Shown: in pieces, positions 36,303 to 47,497 of the stretch
How the letters are laid out: every line of letters begins with the position of its first letter
How positions within the stretch are numbered: position 1 is the first letter of the stretch
DNA from: Phlegmacium glaucopus
Taxonomy: Eukaryota > Basidiomycota > Agaricomycetes > Agaricales > Cortinariaceae
Direction: 5' to 3'
DNA: 64,000 nucleotides
Assembly: GCA_015039465.1 (NCBI GenBank)
Contig: MU130157.1
Coordinates: 124,001-188,000 of the forward strand
Made by a program: the position numbers and the translations under genes
The notes under the pieces: model-generated
What the model saw: the letters and a program-made list of their open reading frames with translations, nothing else
Told to the model about the DNA's origin: nothing
The model's database searches: none

Positions 36303-37291
36303 AGCAGTCATTATTTACAAAATACGTGTCTGGCACATACGTATGATAGGCATTGTTTGGTCGTTCTTGTACATAATGTACAATATATAAACTAGGACAA
36401 TAACCAATGAAAAAATATGGACAGACACTGGTGGCAATCGACGCGTCGAGATTATCGAGTCTCGAAGTATTGCGAGTGACGAAAGACCGCCTGGAACTAG
36501 AATCTGATCTGTATAATATGCACCGCACGATCGATAAGACTGGAGCCAATATTAATCGCTACGTTATGAGCAGGGTCAAATTCATTGGCGTCCTTCGAAG
36601 TCAGGAACATCGGACCGATCCCCAGATGTTAAGTAGTGACCTAAGAATAGAAGTACAAGATGTGAGCACTGGCGAAACTGCTTATCTCTCTGAAGCATGT
36701 CATATTATCCCCCCATTCCAAGGGAAGCGATGTGGGTATTTAAAAATGTTTTATCGTAGGTTCTCACCCATGATTAGTTTCGGACTTTTTTCTACTTTTT
36801 TTGAGCTCATTGTATTCCCAGGTGCTTCAGCTTGAGACATCTCAAGATGATGGGTAAGTTGTGAGAACCAAAACACCGCAAACCTTCGTAGTAGACGCGG
36901 ATGCTGAGCCCCTGCAGTGACAGAGTTTAAACGACCACAGGAGAGCAGCGCCACCGATACGTCGCAGACACAGTCATATCCTAGGAGATGCAACTCTGTA
37001 CACGGTATATCCAAAGTCTCGGGGAAAAAGATGGACTGGAATGATAAGAAGGCTCGCATTGGTGACATCAATAAAGTACTTTTGAGTTGAGATTGAAAAG
37101 GATTAATGTGAATCTGGACTTTGATAGTAGTCATCACTTCCCACATAAACGACCACAATATATTTTATGGTATTGTATCCACATATCTGTGGCCTGCCGT
37201 GAGCCAAAGTAATATCATCTGTGTTTTCTTGGGTCCTCCGACGATCATTGCTGTCATTTGAGAAACGACAACTCAAAGAGACAATGTGTTG
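36303..37291. other. Spacer between the DnaJ gene and the orphan gene
   Basis: Apart from the doubtful HNH-like ORF at 36407-36835 I see nothing supported in this stretch. Confidence 0.4.
36407..36835 (+). CDS. Doubtful ORF with an HNH-like CHIIP segment
   Basis: Open frame of 142 codons starting with ATG. Most of it is unrecognised. The segment STGETAYLSEACHIIPPFQG resembles the part of mushroom HNH_2 nuclease domains where a TG...E-A-C-H-I-I-P motif carries the catalytic histidine, but the upstream RDG.C block is not convincing. It may be a remnant of an HNH gene or a chance frame; the C-terminal hydrophobic tail looks like read-through into noncoding DNA. Confidence 0.3.
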   Translation: MKKYGQTLVAIDASRLSSLEVLRVTKDRLELESDLYNMHRTIDKTGANINRYVMSRVKFIGVLRSQEHRTDPQMLSSDLRIEVQDVSTGETAYLSEACHIIPPFQGKRCGYLKMFYRRFSPMISFGLFSTFFELIVFPGASA

Positions 37292-38556
37292 TCAGGGTGT
37301 GTTGTCAGGGAATAAGGGCCCCAGACAATTTGCGATGGATGGAGACTCCTCCGAGACATCCATGCTCCAAGGACGGTACCCAGCGGATCGTTTACGTTTT
37401 GCGATTAATTGTCCTGAAGCCGGCAACTGGATGTAAGAGTCATAATCCGGAATAACACATTCGATAGGAGACAAGATATCCAGAACGCGAATGACCACTG
37501 CACGCTTGTGCGTATGTTCCGGCAGCTCTGACTTCTCAAATCTTGCAAGTACAGTACCTAATATAAAGAAAAAGTGAAATGAGATTATTTTATCCTTTGC
37601 GATACTTGATAACAAATATACCTGTAAAAGGGTATCGATGAATTCGCGGATCGACAAGGGGGCGCAATCGAAAGGTTGCCGAGTGGTCCTCCGTAACTGC
37701 TGTTATCATTTTAGCTTGACCCAGTGACAAGGTGAAGGGGTCAGAAAGCGTGTACAACACGCCACTTGATAATCTAACGTTGATTCTGGGTAGTTGATCA
37801 ACAGTATCAAGTAAATCGGGATCTAGTAGGTCTTCGTTCAACAATTTTCGAACAAGAGGTGCGTATCCTGCTGTTTGAATAGCGCTGTAAAGTGTTAACT
37901 CCCAAGGGCGTCCATCTGGTCGAAGCAAGTCGGCACCGTCCGCGAAGCCCTCAGGGTGATCCGGGAATGTGTTTCGAAATCGAAAGGATCCTGACAGAGA
38001 GGGACGGTCGGGAGAGGGTGCGCAGTAGTATAGATGACCGTGTGTGTTTTTAGGAAACGGATAATGAATTCTTTCTTTGACGTGATAGCACAACTTGACC
38101 ATTTGGTATTTCCCGTTAAATGGAACAGAAAATGTAGCATGGCGTTTGCCTGAGAGATCGACTGTCGGTTGCTTGTGAAATGTGATCTTTTCTGGATTTA
38201 AGAAATGTACTTCACGAAGACGCTTCTGGGTAGCAATGTCTCGTGCATGAGTGTAGAAATTGATTCTGAGAATGATTACTTACTCCTTGTGTAAGAAACC
38301 TGGCATGAGTTTTTGCTCGTAAGGGACTTGAACCAGATTTGATATTAGCGAGGCAGGTTCGTAGCATTCGTAAGTGGACAAATTGCCATCAGCTGTGTGT
38401 CAAGGGTCACGTCTGTTACTGTTTCGTCACTGAAGGTGTTCGTGACACGATTTTGTCGAACCCCCAAGACCTTATTTCCTCAGGTTCTCCGTCGCCCGAT
38501 ACAGGTAGGTTTTCCTCATGGGGCATTCTGCAGAAAGCTCTCCACACTACGACCAT
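37292..38556 (-). CDS. Orphan protein of a mushroom-specific family, 5' end uncertain
   Basis: I recall similar proteins as uncharacterised paralogues in Agaricomycetes, without an assigned domain. Visible blocks in order are ADGNLSTYECYEPASLISN, VQVPYEQKLMPGFLHKE, INFYTHARD, HYPFPKNTHGHLYYCAPS, SFRFRNTFPDHPEGF, GVLYTLSDPFTLSLGQA, VLARFEKSELPEHTHKR and VIPDYDSYIQLPASGQLIAK. The frame ends at 37292. A normal intron at about 37570-37621 joins YPFTG to TVLARF. Between HKE and INFYTHARD the frame carries 18 extra bases (38266-38283) that include a TAA but have perfect splice ends. Upstream of 38392 an acceptor is clear, but its first-exon donor is not resolved; the ATG at 38556 is a guess. No signal peptide or membrane segment is seen. 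Function unknown. Confidence 0.65.
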
Positions 38557-39487
38557 GCTTTTCAGCCCGAATATTTTAGTTCTGACCGACTACCTTCGAT
38601 CTAAGACTGTACTCGCCGCCATCTTGATTTCTGGCCCTTACGATCTCGTTACTATGAAACTTTCTGACTGGCCCTCAGCCGGTGTACACGAGAATTTTCG
38701 GGCTATATCCAAGGACCCTTTCTTAAGCTCGAATCAACCTTCATCCAAAGCTTTTTCTAGTTGAAGGTGACTGCTCGATGCAAGAAAGACTCTTCAACAC
38801 TTCAGCAAGCGATTGCGGATAGAATGAAGCAGCCCGAAAATTTTGTTGCCTAACCACATTAGTCTGAATTGGGTGCTTAGCACAGCAAGGAGAAGATTGG
38901 GGCGAAGGCGTTTCTGCGTGGTATAAGCAAAAAAATCGCTCTGGAGGAAATATGGACGTTCCTTTATTTATGCTAAGTAGTTCATTTAAGATATGGTGAC
39001 ACAGGTCGAGCATATATTGAACTACGGCCATACCGCAGCTGCTTCAAAATCCTCATTCGCTGAAGTGAATACATTGGCGTTTAAAGGATTGCCTGGAGTC
39101 AGAATGTTCATCAGAATATCAGCCTGGATATTCAGAAATGAAATGGCTTCGAGCACTACTGGGTTGCAACAACCTAGCAAAAGTCAAAAACAGTAGCACA
39201 ACCACCCACGAGAAACCGGACACAAACTCCAGGTTGTCGTGATGACCCTGCCCACAGCCATCGATACTTCGCATGGCAGGAACACCTCCTTGAGCAGATT
39301 GAAAAGAAAACAGGCCGATCGAACGAAAATCTTTGAAAGTTCTTAGTCTTAAACCTCAAAGAACTCTTCAAATGGCAATAACTGCTGAATGAAGGTTCCA
39401 TACGATGCTTACGATGGTACCATTATTTGCAAAAAAAAGCAAGATAGTAAAATACAGCACCAAAACCACTGCCTTGTTAGAAATCTC
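38557..39487. other. Spacer, nothing recognised
   Basis: Several short frames on both strands (for example 38741-39031 minus and 38993-39196 plus) match no family. It probably includes the 5' region of the orphan gene and the 3' UTR of TSC13. Confidence 0.45.
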
Positions 39488-40986
39488 TCACAGAATGAAA
39501 GGGATAATGGCTTTCCGTCCTCTAGGGAACTCCTTTCCGAATTCCTTTCGGTAATTCTTTTGTTTCTTGAGAGCCCATATCGACATCGTCACAGCAGAAA
39601 CACCAGTAAAAATGATAGCTATAAGAATTCAAATTAACTCATAAGATGGGAGGTGCATTAGATAAGAAAATGGCGCACCTGCAATGCTGCCCGACATGGC
39701 AGCAATTACTGCCCATCCCATAATCTCAAAGAAGTAGTTTGGACAAGAAACTAGGTTGAATCCATATCCGTTTGGAATAGCACGCTTTCGTGTGCCTTCA
39801 GGCCTCAAGGATCGGAGGGTCAGGTGAGTGTGCAAATTCGACATTTCTGCAAACTGGAAAGTGGTTAGATAGCTAGTAGTTGATGACACACAGAGAGAAG
39901 ATGAGAACTTACGGCCCATAGCCCCGTGCATATCCAAAGGAAATGCTCGTTGTCCCTAATTGTATTCACGATATACGGTGACGTAGCGGAGAATCGTGGA
40001 CGATAGACGTCCAACGCAAGGGAAACACCTGGGTAACAGGAGACAAATGGTTAGAAAATGTTGAAAGTATCAATATAATAAATTTACCAGACAAAATGTG
40101 GTAATGCGTTGAACTAATAATAGATAATCAGGATTTCCTGTGACCAAGTATCATGAATACGGTGAACAACTGACTTCTTCACGATATTGAACCAGGGCAT
40201 AGTTCCATGCGAGAAACGATGAACGCTTGGGAAAACATCAGTCGGGTCCTAAAAGCCAGAGCGAGAAAAATTCCACTCACAATAGCGTTTCAAGCTCTCG
40301 TTTGAGGAAATGAAGCATGACGAAAGCGTAAACGTACCTATTACAATGTTTCAGAGAATATATATATAAGCTTATGCATAGACGACGGAAAGGAAAGTTT
40401 GCTCACTTTTGCAGCTCACTATGCTTCACATCCTGGCCATACCAAAATCGAGGGAAATAATAGACCAGAGGGTGAATAATTAAAGGACCGATCTAGATGG
40501 GAGACGTTAGGGACACGGGGAGGGGTTGCATCAAAGGGAGTCTCAACGCACATATTCCACGATGAAAACAGTCCTCCAGCTGATTTGCGCGCCCAAATCT
40601 TTTACTTGCAAGTCTCCATCTCGTAGGTCAGTTCCGAGTACACTGCTGAGCTTCGTATCATCTGCGAGAGGTTTCTTGTCTCCTTTGACTGTTATTTTTT
40701 GTCGTGCGGGCCCAAACTATTCCAAGAGGTTCAATCAACATGGGTTATGACTACAAGAAAATTCGACATCATGGAAAGGTGTCCGGGTCTTCTCATGGAA
40801 GTCTGACCATCTCTTCCTGCCAGACCAAATCCAAAATATATAAGGTCCACGAACCTTTGGGAATTTTGCAGTAATAGCTGCTTTAACTTCGGCAACGGTA
40901 GCTTCGGGTTTGACTTCAATTGTCAAAGGAAAACCACGCGCAAATGTTGGAGGCTTTGCAGCTGCAGATACGGTCAATGACACCAT
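39488..40986 (-). CDS. TSC13: Very-long-chain enoyl-CoA reductase (Tsc13)
   Basis: ER membrane enzyme for the last step of fatty-acid elongation: NADPH reduction of trans-2-enoyl-CoA. The N-terminus MVSLTVSAAAKPPTFARGF with VKPEATVAEVKAAITAKFPK is the ubiquitin-like domain of this family. The steroid 5-alpha-reductase-like C-terminal domain follows over several exons. It is recognised by HPLVYYFPRFWYG, HFLKRELETLFVHRFSHGTMP, then NLHTHLTLRSLRPEGTRKR and GYGFNLVSCPNYFFEIMGW. The protein ends KEFPRGRKAIIPFIL with TGA at 39488. It has multiple membrane segments. The start at 40986 is the first ATG of the ubiquitin-like fold. Downstream neighbours are unrelated; functionally it extends FAS products. 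Confidence 0.93.
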
Positions 40987-41679
40987 TTTCAGAGAGAGCT
41001 ACAGTGCGCTTCACTTAAAGCCTTGTAATTTTAAACGTCCTGAAGAGTCAGGTGACCTAACGCCATCCAACGCTGAAGCCGGTCTGTGCCGGAAATCTAT
41101 ATATTGCCCTTCCTCATACTGCAATTGTACTTGAATATGCTCGACAATGGCAGGGACATGCTCGATACTATGAAGATAGCAACTGATCACAAACACCTAG
41201 CCAAGTAATCGACCATTACTCATTTCTCTTTTACACATTTCGGAATAACTGTTACAGTACTCCTCAAAATATGCCACAAATGGTACCTGACCATCCCAAG
41301 AATCTATCAAGGACACTGTTCTATCCCTCGCTGCGAGTCCGGCATTATATAGCCGAACGATTGTCTTCACTTTATACTACAAGCCGGGCTTGCCAGACTA
41401 GGGGTGCTCAACTGAGGCCACATTTGTTACCGTTCTGGATCCGTCGCGGGGGTCTTGTCCTATTACAACTGAGTAGAAACATACCAAGTACCTGAATAGT
41501 TTAGAATCATAAAGGGGCGTCAGTATCATATGGTAACCACTTTGTTCCATTCGAACAAACGTACAAGTCTATACACACACTGTCTAATATATAAGTCAAG
41601 CAACAAAACAAGGAGAGGTCATACTTTCATCATCATCAGATATGTAAGTTGTCATTAAATAAAAAAATACATCTATCGC
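40987..41679. other. Upstream region of TSC13 and 3' end of the next gene
   Basis: 693 bp with only short frames and no recognised element. Confidence 0.45.
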
Positions 41680-43915
41680 TCAATCGAACACCATAGGCTC
41701 AACAGTCTTAGGCGATGGAAGAACAGGCGTCGAAGAAGGTCCGGAGCGTTTGGTCGGTGTCCCATGACGTGCGGGAGTGTTCCGCCCAGACCCAGAGCTT
41801 GATGTGCCAGCTGCATGAGGGTTCTTAGCATGTACTGCAGGCGGCATGCCGACGAGGCGAGCAACGGTGTAAGGCAACTCGTAACCAGATCGAGTAGCGT
41901 AGGCAATGTATCTGGCTAGCTCAAGGTGGAGGTTTGGGTAGTATGTTGTTGATGCCTTTCGTGAGATCTAGAAGAGTTTGCAATTAATTAGCTTGAATAA
42001 AGAGACTGAAGGGAGTACTTGCCAGAATAATACGTTCAAGACCTGAAAGAAATAGATCGGTATGGAACCGATAGGCGGAATGCTCATGTTCTTTGGGCAT
42101 GTTAAGCCCTTCAACGCATTTTGAAATTGCATTGACAAGCCTTAGATGAGTGGTCTGCGAGGGGGAAAAGTCAACGACGTCCCTATTCGCCATAAAAACC
42201 GCAGTTTTAGCTTACAAAGTATGCCATAGCTTCAGCTTCCACCCCTCCTGTCATTCCACCCGGTGCTCTCGGCCTCTCTACGCTGCCTTCGTTTGTCTCC
42301 GACAAAAGCCAGATGGTGTTATTTGGATGACAGAAAACCCAGAAGTAATCTCTGCATACGTCAGACAGTTCTTGGAGATAGGTTTTATATATTCTTGGTA
42401 GATGAAGAGACTCGATGAATGCATGAGGAGAAATAGGAGCCGCTGGAGACTCGGAAGGTGGGGGAGCTGGAGTTAACAAGAGCGCACGAACGAGCGAAAA
42501 GAAGGTCTTGTGTGGTGCAGGCAAGGTGATAAGGTTGGACGTGACTATAGAGGTTTCAGATTCCCAAACTTCTCGATAGGGGCGGTTATTTCCTGAAAGA
42601 AGAGACCCATTTTTGGAAGCAGGTAGAGACGATGGAGGATACAGATCAAAGAGGAGTAGAAGAATCTCAACGATGAGCTGGCGCGAGGCGACTTCGCCTG
42701 GTTTCTTGTCAGAATAAAGAAGTGCAACCAATTGCACGAAAGGGGTTGGACATGAGCTGCGCAGAGCAAAGCAGCCGATAGAAGAAGTAGAGAGAGCTTT
42801 GAAGCAACGAAGCAGTTCATGCAAGACCTGATCGTCATGTTGTTCCTCTCTGTGAATGGTTTGAGCACGTCGACAATGAATAGAGACGGTGAGTTACCTC
42901 CACTCCACCTCAAGAATCTCGTTGAGCCTAGTCAACAGGGCCGAATAACCACCAAGTTTCAAAAATTCTTGTGACCATCTGAAGCATCGTTAGCAGAAGT
43001 CACAAACGTGTTGATAATGAACATACGAGGCAACTTCATTTCGGAGTAACAGTCTCAACTTCTTCAAGTCCTCTACATCCAGCTGCGTACTCGAAGTACT
43101 AGTGAGAATGCTGCAAAACTTTGTTGGAGATATGTTCTTGGTGACAACCGCTCCTTTTTCCTTCCCTTGTTTACCTCCACCAGTGAGGTCCAAGGTCGAG
43201 GAAGATGCAACAAGGTTGATTTGACTCTTGGAGAAAATACGGGGGCCATCGAAGGACATACCCCGTGCGTGGCCGCTACTAGGGATGCGCTGGGGAGAAG
43301 CGAGGTATGGAGAGTGATGTGCTGAGACATGCGTTGCAGAGAAACCTGCGGTATGTGGAAGCTCCGAACACTCTGCAGCTAGAGAAGCAAGAGTTGGGTG
43401 CCGGGGGGTATTTAGCGATTCAGTGCTGTGCGCTCTCCGAAGGGACTTAGTGGCTTGTGGCGTGATAGGTTCAGAATAACCGACAACTGGACTGATAGCC
43501 ATAGTCTGCGACGACTTTATCATAGCTGCCTTTACCGATGCGTCCATCCCATAAAGCTTAGGTCTCAACGACGAAGGAATTTGGAGATCGTCCTGTACCA
43601 AACATGAACTACTACTGGGTTGACGAAAACAAAATGGTGAAAACTCACAAGTAATTTATCAAATTCTTGAGGAGATATAGGTGTATCCGGGACTTTTGTT
43701 GGTGCAGAATCCTTAGCTTTCTTTGAGTCAGACTTTTTCTTCTTTTCGTTCATCTGTAAGAAGCCTTTGGTCGCTGTCCGTCCTTTGGTGGCAGATACCT
43801 GTGTCTGACCAGGCAGATTGCGCTGGTTTTCCTTTGCATAATCATCGACCAGATTTGTGATGATAGTAAAGTCTCCTGAAGGGATTCGCTTGGATGGGAG
43901 GATGCCTTTGAACAT
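41680..43915 (-). CDS. GBD/FH3 (formin N-terminal-like, armadillo) protein
   Basis: From ATG 43915 (MFKGILPSKRIPSGDFTIIT) the frame passes a Lys-rich stretch and a Ser/Pro-rich region. It then enters a helical region: DLKKLRLLLRNEVAS-WSQEFLKLGGY, SALLTRLNEILEVEWREEQ, DDQVLHELLRCFKALSTS, RQLIVEILLLLFDLYPPS, and others down to GYELPYTVARLVGMPP. This is the Rho-GTPase-binding/FH3 armadillo repeat found at the N-terminus of diaphanous formins. The protein ends soon after in a Ser/Pro/Thr tail at TGA 41680, without proline-rich FH1 or actin-nucleating FH2. It is thus a stand-alone GBD/FH3 protein, perhaps a Rho/Cdc42 effector or scaffold. Introns are all GT-AG where checked. Confidence 0.8.
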
Positions 43916-43981
43916 GGTGCACTCTCGAGGGTTGGTAACTTGCCAAATCGGGAAATGGTTCAAATGTGCATCGCGACTTGT

Positions 43982-43989
43982 TCACGTGA
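43982..43989. promoter_or_regulatory. TCACGTGA palindrome upstream of the GBD/FH3 gene
   Basis: It lies 67 bp before the start codon. On the minus strand the context is GATCACGTGA, the same 10-mer as in the VTC4/GTR2 and FAS promoters. Confidence 0.45.
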
Positions 43990-44068
43990 TCGTTCAGAAA
44001 AGTTATAAATAAATCAAGTCCGCATGTAAAATAAATACAATACAATATCCATCCCATAAATTAAATAT

Positions 44069-46889
44069 CTAAAACTCAGCCTTGATCTGGTCAGCCAATT
44101 TCTCGCCCGTAGCAAAACAAGCGCCAGCCTACAAACAACGCCATTTGAATTCGCTTCAAATATCAATTCACCCCGAAAAAAACGTACCGTATGACCAGAA
44201 ATGATTGAAGGGAAAATCGACGCATCACATACTCTCAATCCATCAACTCCATATACCTTCAATTCAGAATCCACAACACCGCCTTGCTCCAAAGGTGCCA
44301 TACGACACGACGAAGTAGGATGATACACCGTTTCCACCCGTTCACGAACTAGTTCCTCTACTTCCGCATCTGATTTAAGGTGAAGGTGGTGATCAAGATC
44401 TGGACGATCACACTCGTGATCGAGTAATGAGCTCATGGGCTCTTGTTGTGCGATCTTATGACAGAGACGTACGCCGCGAACAAGTTTGGCGCGATCGTCG
44501 TGAGTGGAGAGGTAGCTACGTAGAAATTTGAATTAGTTACTCATTGTTGACAGCAAAAGCTGAAAAAGAAAGGTCCATACTTAGGATTGACGCGGGGATG
44601 GGCAAAGGGGTTTGCAGAATTGAGGAGTACAGCGCCGTGACCTTGTGGTCTGTTTGAACAATAAGATAAAGCCATTTCCAAGGATCAAGGTGGTAACCAA
44701 CCTCAAAAGGTAAACATGAAGAGCGATGGTGTCTATGTCAAAGAACCATCTCGCATGGTCCTATTGGTTCGGTCAACTTTATCCAAGATCGTCGTGGCAT
44801 AGTGACGCACCTTATAACCAGCTGGCGTAACGAAGAGCTCGAGGTCGGGACTATCTTTGGCAGAGGTTGTATCCAAAAGTTTTTCAGGAAACTGTGAGTC
44901 AGGGAACAACACCGGATCGTCTGAGCGCACGAAAGCCGCTGCTTCTGCAAACTTTTGATTTTTTATAAAGAAAATCATCCTGATCAATCAAGAATAGAGG
45001 CATCATATAGAATCAACATACGTTCATGGCCAAGGGACCTCCAGAGCCAACGATCAAGTATTGTATCATAGCCCGCATAAACTTGAACCTTTGTCCCAAG
45101 GTTTCTGGTCTAAGGAATCGAATCGATCTGGTGTCTGCTTTAGTCTTATAGTACACATCGATGATGGGGTGATCCGTCAATCGTTGGCCTACACCAGGCA
45201 AATCGACCACCACCGGAATATCTTTCGATTTGAGATGTTCGGAATCACCGATACCGGAAAGCATAAGAATCTGTCATGTATAGAGTTAAGTGGGCCTTTT
45301 TCAGGAGCATAGAGACATCATAGGTAGCTACACGTACATGGGGTGACTGAATGGCGCCGGCACTATCAAAAAAACCATCAAGTATTAATTTAGAACGAGC
45401 CTGAAGCCTCACTTATGACTCACGAAAGTATAACCTCTTTCTTGGCTTTTACCTGGTAACGAGGGCCGTTTTCTGTTTTGGCGAATTCAACGCCAATGGC
45501 ACGAGGCTTGGCTGAAGGTGGTTTATTTTCGAATAGAATCCGCGTTACGGTAGCATGAATGACCACGGTAAGGTTCGGGCGAGCCAGGACATCAGGGGTT
45601 AAATAAGCAGCTTCAGAAGATACTCGTTCAAATTTCTTGTTAATGTAAGTCACTAAATAGAATGTCTATGAGTTTCAAGGCGATAAGATCAAAAATAATA
45701 CTTACTAAGCTAACCAGCAAGTAATTCAGCGCGTTTTAGCAAACTGATCGAAGGAGCAGAAACGGATAATCTCACCCTGCTAGTACCGATAAGTCCGTGT
45801 GGTGCATTAAAATCATGGGTGCGGGGAATCCCAGCAGCGGCGCAGGAGTCAACAAAATCACCGCACCATCCAGTTATGGTGTTGAAAAACCCAACATGAA
45901 CAGGACCCTGGGAGCCACGAACAGAGGCATCCACAAGAGGATAATCAGGATGGGGATGAAAATGCTCAAACTTTCGTAAATAGCTGTGTCATGAGTTCAG
46001 CTATAAGTCCAGGTTGATAGGTAAGAAAACAGACCGTGAAAAGTCCTTCCACGCCCAAGACTGATCATGAATGATTTCTGCCCATTCGTCGAAATCGCCA
46101 GGAGCTCCATATTGCGCTCTGTAGGGTCATATAAGTTTTTGAACGAAATATACAAGAATGTATGTGGAATTACACTTGGGCATTGATCGCCGAGCCTACC
46201 AACAAGAGGGTCAATGATTGACTGCAGATACATAGAGTGAAACAACCTACATCCTCCAAGCATTCTTGCTTCAAGACAAAGAATATTATTTGGGTAATTC
46301 TTGAGTTATGGGTTACGCATACCTCGAGGCCAAAACTTTTCCTTTGAATTAGCTGATGTTTGTGGATCTGTATAAAAGGAATGGACATGTTTTTTTTGTG
46401 GGAAAAGTTCTGTGTAGCCACAAGGAACGCGGCTTTCGAAGAGTGCTTTGCCACTGAGTAGAGAAATAGCCAATCAATATCTGAATTGGCGAGTCATCGA
46501 GTATGCAGACCTTCCCCCTGACTCAAGTAGGAGCACGCGAATATTCGGGTTCTCTGAAAGACGGGAAGCAAGCACACAGCCCGCCGTTCCTAGCCCAAGC
46601 GTTGATATTCTATAAGCTAGCCTTGTTTTAAAAAAGATAACATACCTCCGCCGACGATAATAATGTCGTACTCTTCCAGACCTTTGGTGTCGCCAGTCTG
46701 TCCGACCGCTTTCAAGTTTGTCACATACTTTCCCTTCCGACGGCCACGAATGAGCTTGTATAATAGCATGAGAACAGCACCGGAGGCGAGAACACGCGCC
46801 GCACGAGAACGAGAAAGCAATGTATGAGCGATAGCAGGTATGGTAGTGAGAGTTTGAATGAAAGGTGGTGTAATAGTGAGGGCAGACAT
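44069..46889 (-). CDS. GMC (glucose-methanol-choline) flavoprotein oxidoreductase
   Basis: FAD-dependent alcohol oxidase or dehydrogenase. The start at 46889 gives an N-terminal hydrophobic segment (RVLASGAVLMLLYKLIRG), suggesting membrane anchoring. Then come the ADP-binding motif DIIIVGGG-TAGCVLASRLSE and VLLLESGG, and WPRARMLGGCSAINAQV (GMC signature 1) after three introns. QYGAPGDFDEW, GAIQSPHILMLSGIGD (signature 2) and LPGVGQRLTDHP follow. The C-terminus has YHPTSSCRMAP (active-site histidine), GLRVCDASIFPSIISGHT and AGACFATGEKLADQIK. The stop TAG is at 44069. It looks intact. The family resembles choline-dehydrogenase/fatty-alcohol-oxidase-like enzymes; the substrate cannot be assigned. 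Confidence 0.9.
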
Positions 46890-47497
46890 GACGGGTGATG
46901 GCGATGATAGAAACAGCTAGAACTATATAGTTTGATTGACCGAATATTAATACCGAATCTAGAAAACACATGTACCATTAGCCTGGTTACAGCCCGGAAA
47001 CCATTCTAAGGGCGGGTAACAACCTGTAACAACGATGGATTTTGACCCACCCTGAAAAATATATGAAAAAGTTGAAGTCGAAGATTCACTGATTCAGTTT
47101 ATTGAACCAAGATGGATGGGGATTTCAACTGGTTCTGTTACTCCCTCGTGTGCCACGCCGACCTTGAATATACCACTTGATTAACATCAATACCTCCATT
47201 CCTAATTTAGATGCGGCCCTGCACAGACATGTGAATGTGCCACACAGCCGTCTGTTATGTGTTTCGATATTCATAATTTACATGCTTGAGTGCTCACAAT
47301 TCAAATTCAAGTGGATAGGTGAAGTACCGTTATCGCGAAGTTCTTCAAGTTGTAATCCGACCGTTCATCTGGAGTTTTAGTGGAAAAGCACATGGTCGTA
47401 TATACTTTTAGCATACAGATCGTCGGCCCGTTCGGCTTCATCTGTATCCGGAACCTTGCCGGATTCGGCACCTGTGCCTCTGAGTCTCACCATAAAA
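46890..47497. other. Divergent intergenic region
   Basis: 608 bp between the GMC and Lys-rich gene starts. No element is recognised. Confidence 0.45.
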
